DNA of 13,975 nucleotides from Enterospora canceri (taxonomy: Eukaryota; Microsporidia; Enterocytozoonidae), in NCBI GenBank assembly GCA_002087915.1, contig LWDP01000078.1, forward strand, positions 1-13,975. Reading direction: 5' to 3'. This document shows, one piece after another, positions 6,291 through 12,578 of the stretch (position 1 is its first letter; each line of letters starts with the position of its first letter). Below the pieces are notes generated by a model. The model was not told the DNA's origin and ran no database searches. It worked only from the letters and a program-made list of their open reading frames with translations. A program made the translations under genes and the position numbers.

Positions 6291-6548
6291 ATGTTTCTTG
6301 AAATACTCAAAACAGCTTTCTCCCTCTTCTTCAACAAACAGATCTACAAAGACGCCTTCACTGATTCATCTGACATATCCAGCATATCCACTGCTCTAAG
6401 CATCCTTGGCGCCAATAAATCCAACTTTGGTCTCAAATACAGAAATGGAATCAGAAGAAGTCACCCTGATTTGGGTGGTAGTGCATCTCGGTGCCAGAGA
6501 CTCAGCGAGGCCTACAAATATGCGACTGAATTCTATAGACCACTCTAA
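6291..6548 (+). CDS. PAM18: Mitochondrial import motor J-protein Pam18/Tim14
   Basis: J-domain subunit of the PAM motor, which stimulates mitochondrial Hsp70 at the inner-membrane import channel. The 85 residues contain ALSILGANKSNFGLKYRNGI (35-54) and HPDLGGS (58-64), the Tim14 form of the J-domain (HPDxGGS rather than HPDKN), followed by RCQRLSEAYKYATEFY, like the family's LAxKINEAKexL helix. The hydrophobic start (MFLEILKTAFSLFF) may be a short membrane anchor or targeting signal. It is half the length of yeast Pam18 (168). In an organism of this type it would serve the mitosome. Its stop is six bases from the end of the converging aquaporin 2 gene. Confidence 0.82.
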   Translation: MFLEILKTAFSLFFNKQIYKDAFTDSSDISSISTALSILGANKSNFGLKYRNGIRRSHPDLGGSASRCQRLSEAYKYATEFYRPL

Positions 6549-6553
6549 GACTG

Positions 6554-6559
6554 TTTATT
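6554..6559 (-). terminator. Poly(A) signal overlapping the aquaporin 2 stop
   Basis: On the minus strand AATAAA includes the TAA stop codon itself (AAATAAAC), five bases from the stop of the converging PAM18. Confidence 0.45.
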
Positions 6560-7583
6560 TAAAGAGAAGGAAGACTTGCACCAATCCGCCTAGGAGTCCA
6601 CCACACAATTCGGCCACAACAAACTGCCAGAAATATTCGAAGTTGCCACCTGCAATCGACGGCCCAAAGACGATTCCCGGGTTGAATGCGCCACCAGAAG
6701 TGGACGAGGCCAGAAATGCCAGAAATCCAAGAGTGGATCCAATTGTGAGAGGAGCAAACTTGCTTCGATCAATCTGCGTCTCGCCTACGAAGAGAGTCAC
6801 CCCTGGCTCCCTGACTGCGTTTATTCCGACTTCAAATGCAACGAAGACCAGGATGAATGAGAGGATGAATTCGGCCCAGAAGATGTTGTGGTCCGATATC
6901 TCGTCTGATACGGCACCAGGCGTAATGAGATCGAGTGTCTTGCTGTATCCGTATGGGAAGCAGAGGACGGCCAGGAGGGAGGCGATGAAGAAGCCGAGGA
7001 GCTGGGCGATGACGTAACCGATTCCAAGGGCCAGGTCGAGCTTGCCAGTGACCAGGGCTGCGATTGTGATGGCTGGGTTGAAGTGCGAAGCACAGTGGTC
7101 GCAGAACGTGTAGATCAGGGCGATGCTGCTGAATGCGACTGTGAGGCCAACGGCCGTGCTTGGGGCTGGGTTCTCGCTCGCCTTTGTGTTCAATACGGCG
7201 CTGTAGACNACGGCACCAGGCGTAATGAGATCGAGTGTCTTGCTGTATCCGTATGGGAAGCAGAGGACGGCCAGGAGGGAGGCGATGAAGAAGCCGAGGA
7301 GCTGGGCGATGACGTAACCGATTCCAAGGGCCAGGTCGAGCTTGCCAGTGACCAGGGCTGCGATTGTGATGGCTGGGTTGAAGTGCGAAGCACAGTGGTC
7401 GCAGAACGTGTAGATCAGGGCGATGCTGCTGAATGCGACTGTGAGGCCAACGGCCGTGCTTGGGGCTGGGTTCTCGCTCGCCTTTGTGTTCAATACGGCG
7501 CTGTAGACAGCAAATCCGAATATCAGGCTGCATAGGAATTCAGCAAACAGTTTTTGACAGGTTAACTTGGTTCTGATATTCAT
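6555..7583 (-). CDS. Aquaporin family channel 2 (inflated by an assembly duplication)
   Basis: Major intrinsic protein in the same family as aquaporin 1. As written the frame is 342 residues with an X at the N of 7209, because 299 bases are duplicated; without that repeat it is about 242, the normal size. Signatures: AEFLCSLIFGFAV (first helix), HFNPAITIA (NPA at 69-71), WAEFILSFILVFVAFE (second-half first helix) and GGAFNPGIVFGPSI (second motif; NPG in place of NPA, residues 301-303 as written, 201-203 collapsed). The selectivity-filter Arg after the second motif is Ile. The ATG directly follows ACCCC. POP1 ends 74 bases upstream on the same strand. Confidence 0.9.
   Translation of the reverse strand: MNIRTKLTCQKLFAEFLCSLIFGFAVYSAVLNTKASENPAPSTAVGLTVAFSSIALIYTFCDHCASHFNPAITIAALVTGKLDLALGIGYVIAQLLGFFIASLLAVLCFPYGYSKTLDLITPGAXVYSAVLNTKASENPAPSTAVGLTVAFSSIALIYTFCDHCASHFNPAITIAALVTGKLDLALGIGYVIAQLLGFFIASLLAVLCFPYGYSKTLDLITPGAVSDEISDHNIFWAEFILSFILVFVAFEVGINAVREPGVTLFVGETQIDRSKFAPLTIGSTLGFLAFLASSTSGGAFNPGIVFGPSIAGGNFEYFWQFVVAELCGGLLGGLVQVFLLFK
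6910..7508. other. Exact 299-base duplication with a single N: assembly artefact
   Basis: Bases 6910-7208 and 7210-7508 are identical, and 7209 is N. The copies lie inside the aquaporin 2 coding region, and removing one copy plus the N (300 bases) restores a normal aquaporin. The same 299+N+299 pattern occurs at 10856-11454 in an unrelated gene, which points to unmerged overlapping contig ends. Confidence 0.93.
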
Positions 7584-7587
7584 GGGG
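7584..7587 (-). promoter_or_regulatory. CCCC start-site signal of aquaporin 2
   Basis: Minus strand reads ACAGACCCCATG, with CCCC touching the start codon. Confidence 0.6.
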
Positions 7588-7660
7588 TCTGTTTATGCTC
7601 AAACAAACAAATAAACAGTCTAATTTGTTTGTGTCTGTTTATGCTAAAATAAACAAATTA
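7587..7660. repeat. Nested direct and inverted repeats between POP1 and aquaporin 2
   Basis: GTCTGTTTATGCT occurs at 7587-7599 and 7633-7645. CTGTTTAT (7589-7596) pairs with ATAAACAG (7611-7618), and TAATTTGTTT (7621-7630) with AAACAAATTA (7651-7660), which includes the POP1 stop codon. The whole 74-base gap is thus made of two related hairpin-forming units of about 46 bases, which may act in POP1 3'-end formation, in the aquaporin promoter, or neither. Confidence 0.7.
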
Positions 7661-8812
7661 GTTGAAGTCTTTGACTACGACCAAGGGGTTCTGTTTTGGA
7701 TGGGATAAGATGCGTATTGTTAGGGGGGTATTGAGACAAACATTGTTTTGGACAAATCCAAGGCCAAATACAGCACCGCCTTTCAGTTTGAATCCAGCTC
7801 GAATCACCCCATCAACTGTCTCATTGTTGCTGAGAATCTCGCTGGATCGATTTGCTCTGCCTTTGGGCATTTTGAATACGAAATATTTCACAGGCTGATT
7901 CTGGTGCAATTGCAATTTCGTGAGATCGTAGGCCACTCGTTTGGATGGGGGTGTTCGGTTGAATTTGGCTACGATTTCGACGTTGATTTTGGTGTCGATT
8001 GCCTTGAACAGGCTGCTACTGATGTTATCGTAGATTGTCATCGAATCACGTTCTAAGGCAACTGTTTCCAGCTCATTGATTGAAATCAGTCTCAGGCACA
8101 GCTTCTGGAGTGATTTCATCAGATTCATTGTACTGCTTCTTTCTCCAATAATGATATAATCATCAAGTTGATTCTGTCTATTTTTGAGTAGTCTGGCTCC
8201 GTGTTTCTCTACTGTTTCCTTGATCTGTTTGAAATGATCTTTCTTTACTGAATACAGTTTGAAGAGGGAGTGTGTTCCCATTTCTTCAATATTTGTAGTG
8301 AAACTAATTTTGATCAAATTATCATCCATTTTGGCGTATTCACTCGTATTGATGCTCTGATACTCCAGGTTTCTCAGCTGATTCCAGGCAGTTTGATCTA
8401 CAGAATCAGAAACATCCTCTAAACTACTAAACGTCTCCACTTTTCTGATTCCTTCATCTATGAAATATCCAATGCAATATGCCTTATTGATCAATGCATT
8501 GCTCTTTACATTCCTGATCCATGGGATACTCACTCTTGAGTACTGTTTTAGACAGCTTTCTTGCTCTATGATCTTCAGCATCGAGAACCTCTTTGCAAAA
8601 TAAATGTGTGTTTTTAGAACGAATCTCTGTTTTGTTCGTTTCTTGTATTTATGCGCCCTAAACTCAAAACTATGATTTCTCCTCCTTAGGTAGTGTGCCA
8701 TCTGCTGAAATGGCGCAATCCTCGTATTCTTCTTCTCCAGACTCCTTTCCATCTCTGCTATCTCCCTGCTTCTGGCATCTAGAAACTGCTGAATGTTTAT
8801 TTTATCATCCAT
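7658..8812 (-). CDS. POP1: Ribonuclease P/MRP subunit Pop1
   Basis: Largest protein of RNase P and RNase MRP, which bind and stabilise the catalytic RNA in tRNA 5' and rRNA processing. The N-terminus carries the family block: NIQQFLDARSREIAEM (6-21), FQQMAHYLRRRNHSFEF (35-51; like FQxLPRxLRRRxxSHN) and the LETHxWHAKRF motif as LKTHIYFAKRF (66-76). The C-terminus has GVIRAGFKLKGGAVFGLGFV, like the family's GxVTxGxFSxxxGxGxGxG. About 384 residues against 875 in yeast, so much of the middle is gone. An ATG at 8827 would add five residues, but CCCC (8821-8824) lies between it and the ATG at 8812, so the inner start is preferred. It diverges from the MscS gene. Confidence 0.85.
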   Translation of the reverse strand: MDDKINIQQFLDARSREIAEMERSLEKKNTRIAPFQQMAHYLRRRNHSFEFRAHKYKKRTKQRFVLKTHIYFAKRFSMLKIIEQESCLKQYSRVSIPWIRNVKSNALINKAYCIGYFIDEGIRKVETFSSLEDVSDSVDQTAWNQLRNLEYQSINTSEYAKMDDNLIKISFTTNIEEMGTHSLFKLYSVKKDHFKQIKETVEKHGARLLKNRQNQLDDYIIIGERSSTMNLMKSLQKLCLRLISINELETVALERDSMTIYDNISSSLFKAIDTKINVEIVAKFNRTPPSKRVAYDLTKLQLHQNQPVKYFVFKMPKGRANRSSEILSNNETVDGVIRAGFKLKGGAVFGLGFVQNNVCLNTPLTIRILSHPKQNPLVVVKDFN

Positions 8813-8820
8813 TCTTTCTA

Positions 8821-8824
8821 GGGG
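8821..8824 (-). promoter_or_regulatory. CCCC start-site signal of POP1
   Basis: Minus strand reads ATGCCCCTAGAAAGAATG; the CCCC is eight bases before the inner ATG at 8812 and follows the outer ATG, so it argues for the inner start. Confidence 0.5.
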
Positions 8825-8947
8825 CATTCTAGTTGAATAATGTTCTATCTAACTACGCTACAAATTCATCTAAGTAAACTGTAACAGCCTCTGATACACT
8901 TCTGACTGGTCTAATTCATTTGCACATGTTTTATTTCACTTTGAAGT

Positions 8948-8952
8948 CACCC
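8948..8952 (+). promoter_or_regulatory. CACCC start-site signal of the MscS gene
   Basis: GTCACCCTTTATTC precedes the ATG at 8960, with CACCC seven bases away. The rest of the 8828-8959 gap shows no other clear signal. Confidence 0.6.
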
Positions 8953-8959
8953 TTTATTC

Positions 8960-10720
8960 ATGCTATTGAATCTGTGCAAGTACGTTCCAACATTAGCACT
9001 ATTCCTTACAGCACACTCTCTGGTTGTAATCAGCTACGTAAATAAGCAGAAACAGAAACTATGTGTTGTACTGGCTGCAATATTCGGACTTCTTAACATC
9101 TGCGTGATGCGGGGCACTTTCAATTTCAATAGGCCAAGTCCACTGATTCTACTTCTGAAATGTGACATTATTCTCTACGTATGGGAGATATTCATGGGAG
9201 TATGCTCCATCATACAGTACCAGTACGCTGGTTACTACGGATTTGGAATCATTGCATGTGGTGTAGTACTCTTTCTAAGCAACCTGATCAAGTTTGTTCT
9301 AATCAGGTATTACATTGATAAGAATGGATATGAGCTGTTTTCAGACGTGTTAGAGCTAGAGAAGTTTGTTATAATATGCAGAGATGGATACAAACACTTT
9401 ACGGATGACGCAATTGTCCAAAATATGCTGGAAAACAAGGGTGGTCTCGATACGCGTGTTTTGTTCTGTATGTGGTCGAATTGCAACGAAACTCGTGACA
9501 GACTCGATCAGGAAGAGGCTCTCTCATTCATAAAGAGCAAAATAGAGGAAGTTCATAAGGATATTACGACAGACATTAATGAGATAGGCGGAATGAGCCA
9601 TGGGATTGAGAAGAACATTCGTGTCTTAGACGAGAACGAGGACGATGGTTCCGATGCGGAGATTGAGTTGGATTTGAGCCCAGATGAGAGTAGCGGAGAC
9701 GAGGATGGCAGCGAGGAGGATGAGATGGAGGCAACTACGATTCAATGTGGAAGCAAGGCAGAAGTAGAGAGAATATCGTGGGCCACAGAATCAGTGGAAT
9801 ACGATAAGGTGGATAAGGCGTATTTGGTGACAATAAAGAGGGAGAAGCTGAATGAGGTAGCTTTGGAAGGCGTAATAACACTGAAGAGCATTCAGAAGAC
9901 GTTGACTGAGGAGGACGCAAAAAGGTGCCTGAAAATTATCACAAGGGGCTTTATGCAAATGATAAAATACGAGGACTTCGTGGAGCACATGCGGGAGCTA
10001 AACAAGGAACGTGGAGTCTTCATCAGTGCCCAGGCTGGACAGAAAATCGTACAAGAGGAGCTAAGGAAGATATTCATCTCCCTGAAGTGCGTTGGATTTC
10101 TGCTGATATTTATGCTCCTGTTTACGTGGAACGTGAATGCCAAGGCGACTGTTCTTCCGGTGCTTCTCTTCACTGTGCAACCACTGTGGTACTTCTACAT
10201 GCCATTCCTCTACCTGGTCTACCACATGCCATTTCGAGTTGGTGAGAAAGTCGTAATCAAAAACGAGGCCATGAGAGTTGTTGAAATGCGCCTGTGCTAC
10301 ACGCTGTTCAAGGACGCAAATAAGCAGTTTATCACAATTCCAAATAAGGCGATATACATGTCCACGGTGCAGAATATCTACCAATCTATTCATCAGACAC
10401 TTCTATTCAAAATCAAGGTTGCCAATAACACAAGTAGGCAGATTATGGGCGTACTCAGGCACAAAATGACACAATTTGGAACTGATTGTGGATTCATCAG
10501 GAAGATTGAGATGGATTGCACCAAGGTGGTTGATATGAACTACTACGAGATGGAAATGCGAATAACTCACCCATTCAACTACTCCAGCGGCTACTTCAAG
10601 GCCAAGGCCCATGACATCTTCCTGCACGAACTAATCAGACAAATAGAACACTTGCGAATTGATGGAGGCCACCAGAAGCCACGGGTGACTCTGGTTGGAA
10701 AAAGAATCAAATTTGAATAG
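8960..10720 (+). CDS. MscS-type mechanosensitive ion channel (fungal Msy-like)
   Basis: Membrane channel opened by tension, releasing ions during hypo-osmotic stress; fungal relatives sit in the ER membrane. Of 586 residues, the first 130 hold about four membrane helices, and a soluble part follows with a very acidic run (about 224-257). Around 370-430 come the last helices (FISLKCVGFLLIFMLLFTW and VLPVLLFTVQPLWYFYMPFL), then the MscS beta-domain: YHMPFRVGEKVVI (like FxHPFDVGDxV), VVEMRLCYTLFK, QFITIPNKAIYMSTVQN (like VxIPNxxLxxxxIxN). This layout is the eukaryotic fungal type rather than a compact bacterial one. The usual EF-hand of fungal homologues is not obvious; the acidic run may stand in its place. 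CACCC precedes the start. Confidence 0.88.
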   Translation: MLLNLCKYVPTLALFLTAHSLVVISYVNKQKQKLCVVLAAIFGLLNICVMRGTFNFNRPSPLILLLKCDIILYVWEIFMGVCSIIQYQYAGYYGFGIIACGVVLFLSNLIKFVLIRYYIDKNGYELFSDVLELEKFVIICRDGYKHFTDDAIVQNMLENKGGLDTRVLFCMWSNCNETRDRLDQEEALSFIKSKIEEVHKDITTDINEIGGMSHGIEKNIRVLDENEDDGSDAEIELDLSPDESSGDEDGSEEDEMEATTIQCGSKAEVERISWATESVEYDKVDKAYLVTIKREKLNEVALEGVITLKSIQKTLTEEDAKRCLKIITRGFMQMIKYEDFVEHMRELNKERGVFISAQAGQKIVQEELRKIFISLKCVGFLLIFMLLFTWNVNAKATVLPVLLFTVQPLWYFYMPFLYLVYHMPFRVGEKVVIKNEAMRVVEMRLCYTLFKDANKQFITIPNKAIYMSTVQNIYQSIHQTLLFKIKVANNTSRQIMGVLRHKMTQFGTDCGFIRKIEMDCTKVVDMNYYEMEMRITHPFNYSSGYFKAKAHDIFLHELIRQIEHLRIDGGHQKPRVTLVGKRIKFE

Positions 10721-10855
10721 AAATGAAATTGCCACTAACATTAGTTAATTACCACAGGTAGTAGTAACAATAGCAGTAACAATAATAATGATATTAGCTA
10801 ATTATCTAGCTAACTACAATACTAACTACCACTCTACCTACAATACTACTCATTA
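10721..10855. other. AT-rich low-complexity spacer after the MscS gene
   Basis: It consists of interrupted CTAACTAC, AATACTA and GTAGTAGTAACAATA runs with no reading frame or AATAAA signal. CTACCACTCTAC (10826-10837) also occurs after GWT1 (6216-6227). The true gap before the converging MSI1-type gene is about 160 bases once the assembly repeat is removed. Confidence 0.6.
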
Positions 10856-10880
10856 ACTTAATAATGTTATATTTATTGGG

Positions 10881-11154
10881 TTAAATGTAGTCTTCAATTG
10901 GGATCTTCCAAACATGAATGAAATTGGAGTCGCAGACTGAGACGATCTCAATTGGCTCTGCTGGATTCCAGTCGAAGTCAGCGACTGTGTTAGCGTGTCC
11001 ACCGTGAATGAAGACCAACTCATTCGACGCATCTCCACTGGCTGCGTTGCTCTTGTTCAAATCCCAGATGTTTATGCGCCTGTCTTTTGAGCCAGAAGCC
11101 AAGATCGACTCGTAGTGGAGAGACCACTTCACGGTCATCACGTCGCCCTTGTGG
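10881..11154 (-). pseudogene. Spurious copy of the MSI1-type 3' end
   Basis: This is the C-terminal 90 or so codons of the WD40 gene, present only because of the assembly repeat. It should not be counted as a separate gene or a real pseudogene. Confidence 0.9.
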
Positions 11155-11171
11155 NACTTAATAATGTTATA

Positions 11172-11177
11172 TTTATT
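11172..11177 (-). terminator. Poly(A) signal for the MSI1-type gene
   Basis: TTTATT on the plus strand gives AATAAA on the minus strand three bases after the stop. The artefact copy at 10872-10877 is the same site. Confidence 0.5.
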
Positions 11178-11180
11178 GGG

Positions 11181-12302
11181 TTAAATGTAGTCTTCAATTG
11201 GGATCTTCCAAACATGAATGAAATTGGAGTCGCAGACTGAGACGATCTCAATTGGCTCTGCTGGATTCCAGTCGAAGTCAGCGACTGTGTTAGCGTGTCC
11301 ACCGTGAATGAAGACCAACTCATTCGACGCATCTCCACTGGCTGCGTTGCTCTTGTTCAAATCCCAGATGTTTATGCGCCTGTCTTTTGAGCCAGAAGCC
11401 AAGATCGACTCGTAGTGGAGAGACCACTTCACGGTCATCACGTCGCCCTTGTGGCCTCGTAGCACTGCAACTGGACTCCTTGTGTTTCTGGTGTCCCAGA
11501 CTCTGATTGTCTTGTCACTTGACGCGGTTGCAATGAGCTCGGCCCTGAAAGGGGAGAAGTCGACGAACTCGATTGAGGAGGCGTGCGCCTTCCTGGCGAC
11601 CACGGCCGCCTCCTCGTTCCTCGTGTCAACGACGACCAAGGAGCAGTCGTCTGAGACCGAGGCAAAGACGGCTGGGTTGAATGCGCTGCACGAGACCGCG
11701 TTGACCACCTCTGAATGGTGGCCGTACTTCCTGATCAGCCCCGAATTGATGTCGAAGTGGCAAATGGCCTTGTCTCTTCCCCCTGTTACGAGGTGACCGA
11801 AGTTGATTTTGTTCCAGTCCAGGGCGAATCCGCCTTCGGAGTGGCCACGGAGTCTCTCGTCTGGTGCCACGTCCGAGTTGAACGAGGCGTGACGCGTGTA
11901 GTCGTAGACGAGGACGTCTGCCTCCTCCGTCTTGCACGCCAGCAGATTTGTTGAAATTGGGCAGTATTTCGCCTTGTTTATTTCTGCTGGAACTGGCATC
12001 GATTGGACGATATCGAAGTTGATCTGGGCCCCGGCCTTCTCGTCCTCGTCCACGATGTCCGGGAATCCCATTCGCCCAATCAGAACGTGCTCCTGCTCCC
12101 TCTGATCAGTGAAGGTCGTAAGCAGAATCCGCTGTGACGTGGTTGCGTCGCTCTTTCTCTCCACTTCCGGAAACCATTGGACTGTTGGACTAGGCCACTT
12201 CAGTGTCTGCGTGTAGACCAAGTCGTACATGTATTTGACATTCTTGCGCCACGTCTTGTACTCCTCCTCAATGAGGGCTTCTGGTCTGTTTTCCATTGCC
12301 AT
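11181..12302 (-). CDS. MSI1/RbAp48/HAT2-type histone-binding WD40 protein
   Basis: Histone H4-binding beta-propeller shared by chromatin assembly factor 1, the Hat1 acetyltransferase and Rpd3-type deacetylase complexes. In 373 residues: the family N-terminal helix and binding motif EEEYKTWRKNVKYMYDLVYT (12-31) and KWPSPTVQWFP (35-45), AEINKAKYCP (106-115), DVLVYDYTRH (129-138), then WD units at about 150-184 (GHSEGGFALDW...), 196-227, 240-271 (SSDKTIRVWDTR), 283-315 (GSKDRRINIWDL) and 335-366 (NPAEPIEIVSVCDSNFIHVW). MSI1 and HAT2 orthologues cannot be separated by eye. The ATG follows GCCC directly. The full gene lies right of the N at 11155, so it is intact. An unusual repeat array lies just upstream. 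Confidence 0.92.
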   Translation of the reverse strand: MAMENRPEALIEEEYKTWRKNVKYMYDLVYTQTLKWPSPTVQWFPEVERKSDATTSQRILLTTFTDQREQEHVLIGRMGFPDIVDEDEKAGAQINFDIVQSMPVPAEINKAKYCPISTNLLACKTEEADVLVYDYTRHASFNSDVAPDERLRGHSEGGFALDWNKINFGHLVTGGRDKAICHFDINSGLIRKYGHHSEVVNAVSCSAFNPAVFASVSDDCSLVVVDTRNEEAAVVARKAHASSIEFVDFSPFRAELIATASSDKTIRVWDTRNTRSPVAVLRGHKGDVMTVKWSLHYESILASGSKDRRINIWDLNKSNAASGDASNELVFIHGGHANTVADFDWNPAEPIEIVSVCDSNFIHVWKIPIEDYI

Positions 12303-12306
12303 GGGC
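12303..12306 (-). promoter_or_regulatory. CCC start-site signal of the MSI1-type gene
   Basis: Minus strand reads TTTTAGCCCATG; CCC touches the start codon. A second in-frame ATG follows two codons later. Confidence 0.6.
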
Positions 12307-12311
12307 TAAAA

Positions 12312-12535
12312 TAGTAGTAGAAAATAATAGTAGGGTAAATAATAGGGTGGATATATAGGGTGGATATAAATAGTAGTAGAAAATAGTAGTAGGGTGACTA
12401 GAAATAACAGGGTGAATAAGATAGTAGGGTGAATAAGATAGTAGTAGAAATAATAATGGGGTGGATAAGATAATAGTAGAAATAACAGGGTGAATAGAAA
12501 TAGTAGTAGAAATAGTAATAGGGTGGATAAGATAA
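12312..12535. repeat. Degenerate tandem array carrying eight GGGTG (CACCC) units
   Basis: The units mix tagtagtagaaata and agggtgRataagata segments. GGGTG occurs at 12345, 12358, 12392, 12410, 12427, 12459, 12488 and 12521 (plus GGGTA at 12333), at steps near 17 and 29-34 bases. The stretch 12409-12425 is repeated exactly at 12426-12442. Read towards the MSI1-type gene each unit is TTCACCC or TCCACCC, i.e. the start-site signal seen before the other genes. No reading frame is apparent. The remainder of the 276-base gap is AT-rich. Confidence 0.85.
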
Positions 12536-12569
12536 GACTAACTAACTACTGTATCTACTATTGTTACCA

Positions 12570-12575
12570 TTTATT
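12570..12575 (-). terminator. Poly(A) signal for the DnaJ gene
   Basis: TTTATT on the plus strand gives AATAAA on the minus strand three bases after the TGA stop. Confidence 0.5.
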
Positions 12576-12578
12576 CAG

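Larger units (their letters stand above)
10856..11454. other. Second exact 299-base duplication with a single N: assembly artefact
   Basis: Bases 10856-11154 equal 11156-11454, and 11155 is N. The left copy carries the last part of the MSI1-type gene plus its 3' flank. Same unit length and structure as the artefact at 6910-7508. Confidence 0.93.

Noticed and set aside
6555..7583. A novel aquaporin with a duplicated pore region
   Set aside because: The duplicate is exact, 299 bases, joined by one N, and the same defect recurs elsewhere in the window. It is an assembly artefact.
10881..11154. A separate small WD40 gene or pseudogene
   Set aside because: It is identical to the end of the MSI1-type gene 300 bases away and stops at the N.
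12312..12535. CRISPR-like array or telomere repeat
   Set aside because: Units are degenerate with irregular spacing and no unique spacers; the TAGGGT runs are not head-to-tail telomere repeats, and the setting is internal between two genes.
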